In this document: positions 6,702-12,779 of the stretch, piece after piece
How positions within the stretch are numbered: the first letter of the stretch is position 1
How the letters are laid out: each line of letters begins with the position of its first letter
Assembly: GCA_017883345.1 (NCBI GenBank)
Contig: JADGNT010000035.1
Span: 1 to 14,016 of the forward strand
Source: Candidatus Solibacter sp.
GTDB taxonomy: Bacteria; Acidobacteriota; Terriglobia; Bryobacterales; Bryobacteraceae
DNA length: 14,016 nt
Reading direction: 5' to 3'
The notes under the pieces: generated by a model
The model's input: only the letters and a program-made list of their open reading frames with translations
The model's database searches: none
Told to the model about the DNA's origin: nothing
Made by a program: the position numbers and the translations under genes

Positions 6702-6733
6702 GACAGACCACGAAAGGCGATGGTCTGTCCCAC
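6702..6733 (-). repeat. 32-nt hairpin repeat, copy B
   Basis: On the reverse strand this copy starts GTGGGACAGACCATCGCC and ends TGGTCTGTC. A perfect 9-bp stem, GACAGACCA/TGGTCTGTC, encloses a 10-nt loop. Compared with copies A and C both stem partners have changed (G-C to C-G), a compensatory substitution that keeps the pairing. It begins 3 nt after the TAG stop of the secreted-protein gene ending at 6737. Confidence 0.75.
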
Positions 6734-6736
6734 CCG

Positions 6737-7114
6737 CTACTTGACGCGTTTGAGGACCATGGGGGAGCCGAAATCCTCGCCGCCCTCGATCTTGGTGGTC
6801 AGGGTAATTTCGTCGCCTTTGACGATGCCCTGGCTGATGAACTTGGCGGGATTGCCGCCCATATCCACCTGGACGAAGAAGGAGACCTTATCGGCTACGA
6901 CCTTGCCATCGCTCAGCGGCAACGGCTGGCCTTGCGGACCGGTCACCGTGCCGGTGAGCTTTTCACCATCCTGTTTGAAGGCATAAGTGAGGGTAAACGG
7001 GTTATCACCCATTTGCATGGTTCCCGACCAGTTGCCGGAAATATCGGCGGCCAGAGCGGCCCCGGCAAAAATGGCGCAAAGTACAGCAGTGGCGAAAAGA
7101 ATTCGTCGAGTCAT
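6737..7114 (-). CDS. Small secreted protein, paralogue 1
   Basis: A 125-residue protein with a signal peptide cleaved probably after ALA at about 22 (mature N-terminus ADISGNWSGT). The mature part of about 100 residues is all short strands: FTLTYAFKQDGEKLTGTVTG, KVSFFVQVDM, AKFISQGIVKGDEITLTT. It ends in the motif VLKRVK. This suggests a small secreted beta-barrel or lipocalin-like domain of unknown function, a type frequent in Acidobacteria. It is about 78% identical (98 of 125 positions) to the next gene upstream, and the first 34 residues differ at one position, so this is a recent tandem duplication. No catalytic motif is visible. A -10 box 7 nt before the ATG and the lack of a Shine-Dalgarno suggest a leaderless transcript. 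Confidence 0.8.
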   Translation of the reverse strand: MTRRILFATAVLCAIFAGAALAADISGNWSGTMQMGDNPFTLTYAFKQDGEKLTGTVTGPQGQPLPLSDGKVVADKVSFFVQVDMGGNPAKFISQGIVKGDEITLTTKIEGGEDFGSPMVLKRVK

Positions 7115-7121
7115 GCCTGCA

Positions 7122-7149
7122 ATTCTACCGTGATTGCAGCTTCACGCAA
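7122..7149 (-). promoter_or_regulatory. Promoter of secreted paralogue 1
   Basis: The reverse strand carries TTGCGT (7149-7144), a 16-nt spacer and TAGAAT (7127-7122), a good sigma-70-type match. Only 7 nt separate the -10 box from the ATG at 7114, so transcription would start at or next to the start codon. The prediction is from sequence alone. Confidence 0.5.
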
Positions 7150-7150
7150 C
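7131..7150. repeat. 20-bp direct repeat, copy 2
   Basis: GTGATTGCAGCTTCACGCAA matches 6601-6620 at 18 of 20 positions. It includes the -35 box of the promoter of the secreted paralogue starting at 7114. The two copies suggest that the duplicated gene unit once extended to the response-regulator start. Confidence 0.7.
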
Positions 7151-7178
7151 CGGTCAGGCGGTACCCTGCCCGACCCAT

Positions 7179-7198
7179 GGCAGGCGAAACCGCCTGCC
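7179..7198 (-). repeat. Hairpin after secreted paralogue 2
   Basis: A perfect 8-bp stem GGCAGGCG/CGCCTGCC with a 4-nt AAAC loop begins 5 nt after the TAG stop of the gene ending at 7204. It occupies the same position as repeat copy B after the sister gene and shares the sense-strand opening GTGGG(G/A)CAG. It may be a shortened relative of the 32-nt repeat, or a terminator-like stem; no T-run follows. Confidence 0.5.
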
Positions 7199-7203
7199 CC
7201 ACC

Positions 7204-7578
7204 CTACTTGACGCGTTTGAGGACGGTGGGGCCGAAATCCGGGCCGCCCTCGGCCTTGATATTCAAGGTGATTTCGTCGCCTTTGATCACGCCTTCGCTG
7301 ATGAACTTGGTGGGAGTGCCGTTCATATCCGCCTGGACGAAGAAGGAGACTTTATCGCCTGACACCTTGCCATCGTTCAGCGGCAACGGCGGGTTTTGGG
7401 AACTGGTCACGGTGCCAGTCAGCTTTTCCCCATCCTGTTTAAAGGCAAACGTGAGGGGAACCGGGTCATTACCCGCTTGCATGGTTCCGGACCAGTTGCC
7501 CGAAATATCGGCGGCCAGCGCCGCCCCGGCAAAAATGGCGCAAAGTACGGCAGTGGCGAAAAGAACTCGTCGAGTCAT
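7204..7578 (-). CDS. Small secreted protein, paralogue 2
   Basis: A 124-residue tandem copy of the gene ending at 6737. It has the same signal peptide (a single Ile/Val change), the same mature start ADISGNWSGTM and the same C-terminal LKRVK. Differences cluster in loops (for example AGNDPVPLTFAF against MGDNPFTLTYAF, and SSQNPPLPLND against GPQGQPLPLSD), with one residue deleted near the C-terminus. The strand cores are preserved, as expected if both copies stay functional. It is a small secreted beta-rich protein of unknown role. It is transcribed divergently from the six-gene operon, with 52 bp between the start codons. No Shine-Dalgarno is visible; a -10 box lies 7 nt before the ATG, as in paralogue 1. 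Confidence 0.8.
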   Translation of the reverse strand: MTRRVLFATAVLCAIFAGAALAADISGNWSGTMQAGNDPVPLTFAFKQDGEKLTGTVTSSQNPPLPLNDGKVSGDKVSFFVQADMNGTPTKFISEGVIKGDEITLNIKAEGGPDFGPTVLKRVK

Positions 7579-7585
7579 GCATGCA

Positions 7586-7614
7586 ATTCTACCGCCCGGG
7601 ACTCGGTTACGCTA
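7586..7614 (-). promoter_or_regulatory. Promoter of secreted paralogue 2
   Basis: On the reverse strand TAGAAT (7591-7586) sits 7 nt before the ATG at 7578, exactly as in paralogue 1. A weaker -35 box, TAGCGT (7614-7609), lies at 17-nt spacing. The conserved -10-to-ATG distance in both copies supports leaderless transcription. The region also has to hold the promoter of the divergent operon, for which I see no convincing boxes. Confidence 0.4.
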
Positions 7615-7630
7615 GTCTGGAGTCACAGGT

Positions 7631-9529
7631 ATGAAAAGGGACGACGACGTGAGTTGGGGCCGGCTCGGCTGGATCGAGAGGTTATTTCTCGTCCTGATGG
7701 CGATCTGGGCGCTGCTTTTCTTCACGGGTATGGCGCAGAGATACCAGACGCTGGCCGCGGTGGCCGCGATCTTCATGGGAGTGCTCGCGATCGTCAAGAT
7801 CGGCCGGATGGCGATGCGCAACCTGATCTGGAGGCTGCGCAACCGCCTCATCGTCGCGTACCTGTTCATCGCGGTGGTGCCGATCGTGCTGATCCTGGCG
7901 CTCATGCTGGTCACCTCGTGGGCCCTCGTGGGGCAAATGGCGGTGTACATGGTGAACCGGGAACTGGATAACCGGATGCGCACACTCGACTGGCCGGCCG
8001 AGACGTTGACGCGCGCGCCAGCGCGGGATCCGCAGACAGCGCTGACGCGGTCGCTGCCCATGCTGCGGCGTGGGTTTTCGAAATTCGAAATGCTGGCCAC
8101 CGGCGAACAGCAGTTTCGTTACCCGCCGGACTCCAAGCTGTCGGCGCCGCCCGAGCCATGGAAGAACGCGAGCGGCCTGATCACGAGGAAAGACGGCGAT
8201 ACCGAGCGTCTGTTCGCGTGGGCGCACTCCGAGCAGGGCGGCAACGAGGTGACGATTCTGGCGCCGATCACGGCCGAACTACTGAGCGGCCTGGTGCCCG
8301 GGATCGGGGACATCACGTTTCCCGGGTATACCCAGCGATCGGCGAAGTCGCACGTGCCGGCGGCGGCGAATGGGCTGGATTTCGGCGTGAGTTTTCTGTA
8401 TCCGATGTTCGTGCCGTCCTGGGAGAATCCGACGGCGCCGCCGCGGCAACTGTACTTCATGGTGGATACACGCTACTCGGCGGTGCTGGGAATCGTGTTC
8501 GGCCAGAAGGCGGATTGGAGCGAACTGGCAATGACGGCGCTGGTGGCGCTGGTGGGCGTATTCCTGATCGTGGAAATGGCGTCGCTGTGGGCCGGGATCA
8601 AGCTGACGCGCACGATTACGGGCGCGGTACACGAGTTGTATGAAGGTACGCAGCACGTGCGCGAAGGCGACTTCAACTATCGCATCCCGGTGAAGGGCAC
8701 CGATCAGATTGCCGAACTGGGCGGTTCGTTCAACACCATGACGGAGAACCTGGGGCGCCTGATCGTGGTAGCCAAGGAGAAGGAACGCCTGGAATCGGAG
8801 CTGGCGATCGCCCGCGACGTGCAGAATCAACTCTTCCCCAAGGACGTGCCGTTTACCAAATCCCTGGAATTGAAGGGCGTGTGTACCCCGGCCCGCATGG
8901 TATCGGGCGATTACTACGATTTCATGGCGCTGCCCAACGACGGCCTGGCATTCGCCATCGGCGACGTGGCCGGCAAGGGGATTTCGGCGGCGCTATTGAT
9001 GGCCACCATTCAATCCACCATGCGGACGCAGTTGAGTACCGCCAACGGCAGCCCGCTGCAACACCTCTCGGCGGCGAAGATGGTGGCCACGCTGAATCGC
9101 CAGCTCTACGCCACCACGTCTCCGGAGAAATACGCGACCTTTTATTTCGCGCTCTACGACGAAGCCCTGCACACGCTCACCTACACCAACGCGGGACACC
9201 TGGCGCCCATGCTGCTGCACGGCAACAACCTCGAAATGCTGGATTCCACGGGCACCGTCGTGGGCGCGTTCCCGGTGGCAGTCTACGAAGAGAAGACCGT
9301 GACCCTGGAGCAGGGCGACGTACTGCTGGCATACACCGACGGCATCGTGGAACCGGAGAACGTGTACGGCGAAATGTTCGGCGAAGATCGCTTGAAAGAT
9401 CTGCTGGTCAAGTATGCCAGGGCGGATTCCGCCGAACTGATCGCGCGCACCATGGAGGCGGTGGTGCACTGGACCGGCGAGGGCGAATTGCAGGACGATA
9501 TGACCATGGTGGTGGCGCGGCGCTTATGA
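7631..9529 (+). CDS. Membrane SpoIIE/RsbU-type PP2C phosphatase with HAMP
   Basis: A 632-residue membrane protein serine phosphatase of the type that dephosphorylates anti-sigma-factor antagonists in partner-switching pathways. Hydrophobic segments lie at about 16-36, 41-58, 73-102 and 298-322. An extracytoplasmic region of about 190 residues (105-295) is the likely sensor. HAMP spans about 322-378, followed by a short linker helix (VAKEKERLESELAIARDVQN) and the PP2C-like domain at about 395-632. Metal-binding acidic residues are visible at GDYYD (427), GDVAGKG (445), YTDG (570) and QDDMT (622-623), so it should be active. GGAG lies 8 nt before the ATG. It is the first gene of a six-gene operon and overlaps nnr by 4 bp. 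No anti-sigma or antagonist gene is next to it, so its target is unknown. Confidence 0.93.
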   Translation: MKRDDDVSWGRLGWIERLFLVLMAIWALLFFTGMAQRYQTLAAVAAIFMGVLAIVKIGRMAMRNLIWRLRNRLIVAYLFIAVVPIVLILALMLVTSWALVGQMAVYMVNRELDNRMRTLDWPAETLTRAPARDPQTALTRSLPMLRRGFSKFEMLATGEQQFRYPPDSKLSAPPEPWKNASGLITRKDGDTERLFAWAHSEQGGNEVTILAPITAELLSGLVPGIGDITFPGYTQRSAKSHVPAAANGLDFGVSFLYPMFVPSWENPTAPPRQLYFMVDTRYSAVLGIVFGQKADWSELAMTALVALVGVFLIVEMASLWAGIKLTRTITGAVHELYEGTQHVREGDFNYRIPVKGTDQIAELGGSFNTMTENLGRLIVVAKEKERLESELAIARDVQNQLFPKDVPFTKSLELKGVCTPARMVSGDYYDFMALPNDGLAFAIGDVAGKGISAALLMATIQSTMRTQLSTANGSPLQHLSAAKMVATLNRQLYATTSPEKYATFYFALYDEALHTLTYTNAGHLAPMLLHGNNLEMLDSTGTVVGAFPVAVYEEKTVTLEQGDVLLAYTDGIVEPENVYGEMFGEDRLKDLLVKYARADSAELIARTMEAVVHWTGEGELQDDMTMVVARRL

Positions 9530-11052
9530 AAATCCTGACCGCGGCGGAAATGCGGGATGTGGACCGCCGGACCATCGAGGCCGGCATCCCGGGCATCGTC
9601 CTGATGGAGAATGCCGGGCACCGCGTGGTGGAGTTTCTGGCCGAACGTTTCGCCCCGCTCGCCGGGCAACGCATCGTGGTGCTCTGCGGGAAGGGCAACA
9701 ACGGCGGCGATGGCCTGGTGATCGCGCGCCAGTTGCACACGCGCTTTGCGCTCGATTCGCTGCACGTGGTGCTGCTGGCGGAACCCGCGGAGCTGAAGGG
9801 CGATGCGGCGGCGAATTTTGCGTGTCTGCTGGCCGCCGGGGGCACGGTGGAGCGCGAAATTCCGGCGGAGGCGCACGCCGCCACGCTGGTCGTGGACGCG
9901 CTCTTGGGCACGGGCGTGAGTGGAGCGGCCACGGGGCGCATGTTGCAGGGCATCCGCGAAATCAACCACGGTTTTCCGCTGGCCGCCGTCGTGGCGGTGG
10001 ACCTGCCGTCCGGCATGCCAACCGATTCCGGCGAGCCGGCCGGCGAATTCGCGCGCGCCGATTACACCGTGACGTTCACCGCGCCCAAGGTGGCGCACGC
10101 CATGCCGCCGAACTGCGACCACATCGGGGAACTGATGGTGGGCGCAATCGGCAGCCCGCCCGAGTTGTATGCGGACGCATGGCTCGCACTGTTGGAGCCG
10201 GCGATGTTCCGCGAACTGCTGGCGCCGCGCGCGAGAGCGGGGCACAAGGGCGCCTACGGTCACGTGTTGGTGGTAGCGGGGTCGCGCGGCAAGACCGGCG
10301 CGGCGGCCATGACCGGGCTGGCCGCGTTGCGCGCGGGCGCGGGGTTGGTGACGGTGGCGTCGGCCGTAAGCACAATCGCAGAGATCGCGTCGCATGCGCC
10401 CGAGTTGATGACGGAGCCGCTGGCGGAGACGCCGGAGGGCTCGATAGCGCCTGACGCAGAACTGGAGCGTATCACGGAAGGGAAGACGGTGGTCGCCATT
10501 GGTCCTGGCCTGGGCCGCGCGCCGCAAATCGCGGCGATGGTGCATGCGCTGTCCCACGCTTTCGAAGGACCGATGGTATTGGACGCCGATGCGCTGGTGG
10601 GGCAGGTCAACGGTGCTCCCTCCCGCATACGCATCCTCACCCCGCACCCCGGCGAAATGGCGCGTTTGACGGGCAAAACCACCGCCGAAGTTCAGGCGGA
10701 TCGCATCGGCGCGGCGCGTACTTATGCCACGGAACATGGCGTCACCCTGGTGCTCAAAGGACAGCGCACCGTGATCGCGTTCCCCGACGGCCGGGTGTGG
10801 ATCAACCCGACCGGCACGCCCGCCATGGGGAAGGGCGGCTCTGGCGATATCCTCACCGGGATGATCGCGGGATTGGTGGCGCAGTTCCCGGAGCGCGCCG
10901 GCCAGGCGGTGGCGGCGGCGGTTTACCTGCACGGTCTCGCCGGACAACTCGGCGCCCAGGCACTCGGCGAGAAGTGCCTGATGGCCACCGATCTTTTGCA
11001 ATATCTCCCGGACGCGATGGAGGAGTGTGCCCAAGTACCACACCGCGTCTGA
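9526..11052 (+). CDS. nnr: Bifunctional NAD(P)HX epimerase/dehydratase
   Basis: This enzyme repairs NADH and NADPH damaged by hydration. The N-terminal YjeF_N domain (about 1-215) epimerises R- and S-NAD(P)HX. The C-terminal ribokinase-like domain (about 225-505) dehydrates S-NAD(P)HX using ADP. Seen in sequence: GKGNNGGDGLVIARQL at 55-70, VDALLGTG at 123-130 and AVDLPSGMPTDSG at 157-169. The C-terminal half has GHKGAYGHVLVVAGSRGKTG at 239-258, GPGLGR at 326-331, LDADAL at 352-357, LTPHPGEMARL at 371-381, and GKGGSGDILTG at 435-445, the nucleotide-binding GGSGD with probable catalytic Asp441. Its 508 residues are normal for the fused form. The ATG overlaps the phosphatase stop (ATGA). The nnr-tsaE order is also found in E. 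coli (yjeF-yjeE). Confidence 0.95.
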   Translation: MKILTAAEMRDVDRRTIEAGIPGIVLMENAGHRVVEFLAERFAPLAGQRIVVLCGKGNNGGDGLVIARQLHTRFALDSLHVVLLAEPAELKGDAAANFACLLAAGGTVEREIPAEAHAATLVVDALLGTGVSGAATGRMLQGIREINHGFPLAAVVAVDLPSGMPTDSGEPAGEFARADYTVTFTAPKVAHAMPPNCDHIGELMVGAIGSPPELYADAWLALLEPAMFRELLAPRARAGHKGAYGHVLVVAGSRGKTGAAAMTGLAALRAGAGLVTVASAVSTIAEIASHAPELMTEPLAETPEGSIAPDAELERITEGKTVVAIGPGLGRAPQIAAMVHALSHAFEGPMVLDADALVGQVNGAPSRIRILTPHPGEMARLTGKTTAEVQADRIGAARTYATEHGVTLVLKGQRTVIAFPDGRVWINPTGTPAMGKGGSGDILTGMIAGLVAQFPERAGQAVAAAVYLHGLAGQLGAQALGEKCLMATDLLQYLPDAMEECAQVPHRV

Positions 11053-11452
11053 AGAGGAGACCATGGCACTCGGCGAACGGCTGGCGGGCGAGTTGCCGCG
11101 CTCTGGCGTGGTGCTGCTGATCGGTAATCTGGGGGCGGGCAAGACCACGCTCGCCAAGGGAATCGTGCGCGGCCGCGGCGCGGCGGAGCGCGACGATGTC
11201 TCCAGCCCCACGTTCACGCTGATCCACGAATACGGGCCATTCGGCAACGTGTACCACATCGATCTCTACCGCCTGGACGAAGCGCGCCAGGTGGAGACGC
11301 TCGGCCTCGAGGAGATCTTCGACCGCGACGCGCTGGTGCTGATCGAGTGGGGCGAGCGCTTTCCCCAACTGTTGCCGGCCGAGCGCACCGAGATTTTCAT
11401 CCGGACTACGGGAAACGACGAAAGGGAAATCGAAGTCAGAGCAGTCACATGA
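11027..11452 (+). CDS. tsaE: tRNA t6A37 threonylcarbamoyltransferase complex ATPase TsaE
   Basis: TsaE is the small ATPase of the TsaBDE complex that installs threonylcarbamoyl on adenosine 37 of ANN-decoding tRNAs; it is essential in most bacteria. The product has 141 residues, slightly below the E. coli protein. It shows the Walker A GNLGAGKTT at 33-41, the family block SSPTFTLIHEY at 59-69, YHIDLYRL at 76-83 (the conserved Asp79 region) and LIEWGERF at 105-112. The GTG start at 11027 lies inside the end of nnr (26-bp overlap), and GGAGGAG immediately precedes it, closer than usual. This start gives the normal family N-terminus. The stop overlaps the next gene as ATGA. TsaB and TsaD are not in the window. 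Confidence 0.93.
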   Translation: MPKYHTASEEETMALGERLAGELPRSGVVLLIGNLGAGKTTLAKGIVRGRGAAERDDVSSPTFTLIHEYGPFGNVYHIDLYRLDEARQVETLGLEEIFDRDALVLIEWGERFPQLLPAERTEIFIRTTGNDEREIEVRAVT

Positions 11453-11474
11453 GCAGTCACCTGAGCAGTCACAT
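11439..11474 (+). repeat. 12-bp tandem repeat, three units
   Basis: The unit GAGCAGTCACAT occurs three times in a row (the middle unit ends CT). It spans the tsaE stop and the next gene's ATG. Because 12 is a multiple of 3, copy-number change keeps frame: it encodes the SSH repeats (MSSHLSSHIS) at the reductase N-terminus. Confidence 0.85.
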
Positions 11475-12258
11475 TAGTAAACAGCCCTGGGCCTTGATTC
11501 TGGGCGCCAGCAGCGGATTCGGCGAGGCCACCGCGGTGGAACTGGCGCGCGCCGGCATGAACATTTTCGGCGTGCATATGGACCGGCGCGACAAACTCGC
11601 GCACGTCGCCGAAGTGCAGGCGCGGATTCGCGCGGCAGGCCGCGAGTGCGAGTTTTTCAATTTCAACGCCGCCGATGAAGATAAGCGCAAGGGCTGCGTG
11701 GAGCAGATCCGGCAGCGCCTGACGGACGCGCAGGGCTGGCTGCGCGTATTGATGCATTCGCTGGCGTGGGGCGCGCTCAAGCCGCTGGCGGGCGCGGAGA
11801 TTGTCGCCAGCAAGAAGCAAATCGAATCCACCGCCGACATCATGGGCCACTCGCTGGTCTATTGGGTGCAGCAGTGCCTGCTGGCCGGGCTGTTCGACAA
11901 AGGCACGCGGATCTTCGCCATGACCAGTTCCGGCAGCACGCGCGCCATCCCGGAGTACGGGCCGGTGAGCGCGGCCAAGGCCATTCTGGAGGCGCACATC
12001 CGGCAACTGGCGCTCGAACTGGCGCCGGCCGGCATCACCGCCAACGCGATCCTGGCCGGGGTCGCCGATACGCCCGCGCTGCGCCTCATCCCGGGGCATG
12101 AGAAACTGATGGAGATCGCGCGCCTGCGCAACCCCAACAAACGGCTCACGACACCGGAGGACGTGGCACGCTGCATCGCCGCCCTGTGCCATCCGGCGAC
12201 CTATTGGATGACCGGCAACACGATTCACGTGGATGGCGGCGAGAACATTGTAGGATGA
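11449..12258 (+). CDS. FabI/FabL-type enoyl-ACP reductase homologue (SDR)
   Basis: A 269-residue SDR with features of the enoyl-ACP reductase branch rather than the FabG branch. The glycine loop is LGASSGFG at 18-25. In place of NNAG it has VLMHSLAWG at 100-108, like the HS motif of FabI. The catalytic spacing is Tyr170-X6-Lys177 (YGPVSAAK), the Y-X6-K of FabI and FabL, not the usual Y-X3-K. The C-terminal ADTPALRLIPGHEKLMEIAR also resembles FabL, and the protein ends TGNTIHVDGGENIVG. The likely role is reduction of trans-2-enoyl-ACP in fatty acid synthesis, but that is inferred from motifs and it could act on another acyl substrate. The ATG overlaps the tsaE stop (ATGA) and lies within a 12-bp tandem repeat, giving a repetitive N-terminus before the fold begins at about residue 12. 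Confidence 0.82.
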   Translation: MSSHLSSHISKQPWALILGASSGFGEATAVELARAGMNIFGVHMDRRDKLAHVAEVQARIRAAGRECEFFNFNAADEDKRKGCVEQIRQRLTDAQGWLRVLMHSLAWGALKPLAGAEIVASKKQIESTADIMGHSLVYWVQQCLLAGLFDKGTRIFAMTSSGSTRAIPEYGPVSAAKAILEAHIRQLALELAPAGITANAILAGVADTPALRLIPGHEKLMEIARLRNPNKRLTTPEDVARCIAALCHPATYWMTGNTIHVDGGENIVG

Positions 12259-12779
12259 AACCGATGAAAGACAACGGACTGCCCTGCCTGGATCTGCTGG
12301 AAGCCACGCCCACGATTCTGCGCGGCCTGATGGCCGAACTCTCCGCCGAGGACGTGCGCTGGAAGCCCGCGCCCGGCCGGTTCTCGGTGGGCGAGGTGCT
12401 GTCGCACCTCAGCCATGCCGAGGGACACTGCTACCGCGCGCGCCTGGACCGTTTCCTGAACGAAGAGAATCCCGAGTTCGAAAGCGATGACGCGCAACAC
12501 CACCTGGAGTTGTATCGCAACATGGATCCCGAGGATGCCTTCGACCATTTCGAGGAACAGCGCGAGACCAACATCGAAGCGCTGCGCGACTTGCCGCCGG
12601 GCGCTGGCGAACGCAAGGCGGTGCACCGCAAGGTGGGACCGATTACAATGGCAGAGATGCTGAACGAATGGGCGCTGCACGATCTGGGACACATCCGGCA
12701 GATCGCGGAATTGGTGCGCGCCCGCAAATACCTGGCGGGCGCGGGTCCGCTGGCCGGCTTCTACCAACTGAAACCATGA
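12255..12779 (+). CDS. DinB-fold metal-binding protein
   Basis: A 174-residue protein of the DinB/YfiT-like four-helix superfamily. These bind a divalent metal through three histidines, and some act as thiol-dependent S-transferases (for example with bacillithiol or mycothiol). Visible motifs are WKPAPGRFSVGEVLSHLSHAEGH at about 36-58 and EWALHDLGHIRQIAELVRARK at about 138-158. The metal ligands would be His51 or His54, His142 and His146. The C-terminal GPLAGFYQLKP is also family-typical. It is cytoplasmic, without signal peptide. The ATG overlaps the previous stop (ATGA), and its own stop overlaps the next ATG the same way. The substrate is unknown. Family confidence is high; function is open. 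Confidence 0.87.
   Translation: MKPMKDNGLPCLDLLEATPTILRGLMAELSAEDVRWKPAPGRFSVGEVLSHLSHAEGHCYRARLDRFLNEENPEFESDDAQHHLELYRNMDPEDAFDHFEEQRETNIEALRDLPPGAGERKAVHRKVGPITMAEMLNEWALHDLGHIRQIAELVRARKYLAGAGPLAGFYQLKP

Noticed and set aside
6601..6711. An upstream extension of the response regulator to 6711
   Set aside because: The receiver domain starts exactly at MRLLVVEDE (6600), and the extension crosses hairpin repeat copy A.
6621..6733. Hairpin repeats as a CRISPR array
   Set aside because: Only two neighbouring copies, in opposite orientation, without regular spacers or cas genes.
8881..9525. A long N-terminal extension of Nnr in the same frame
   Set aside because: It overlaps the phosphatase catalytic domain in another frame and is His/Arg-rich shadow sequence; Nnr clearly starts at the ATGA at 9526.
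9283..11259. A 658-codon reverse-strand frame antisense to nnr
   Set aside because: High GC makes long antisense frames common. Its peptide is Arg/His-rich with no domain, while the opposite strand encodes a complete, well-conserved enzyme.
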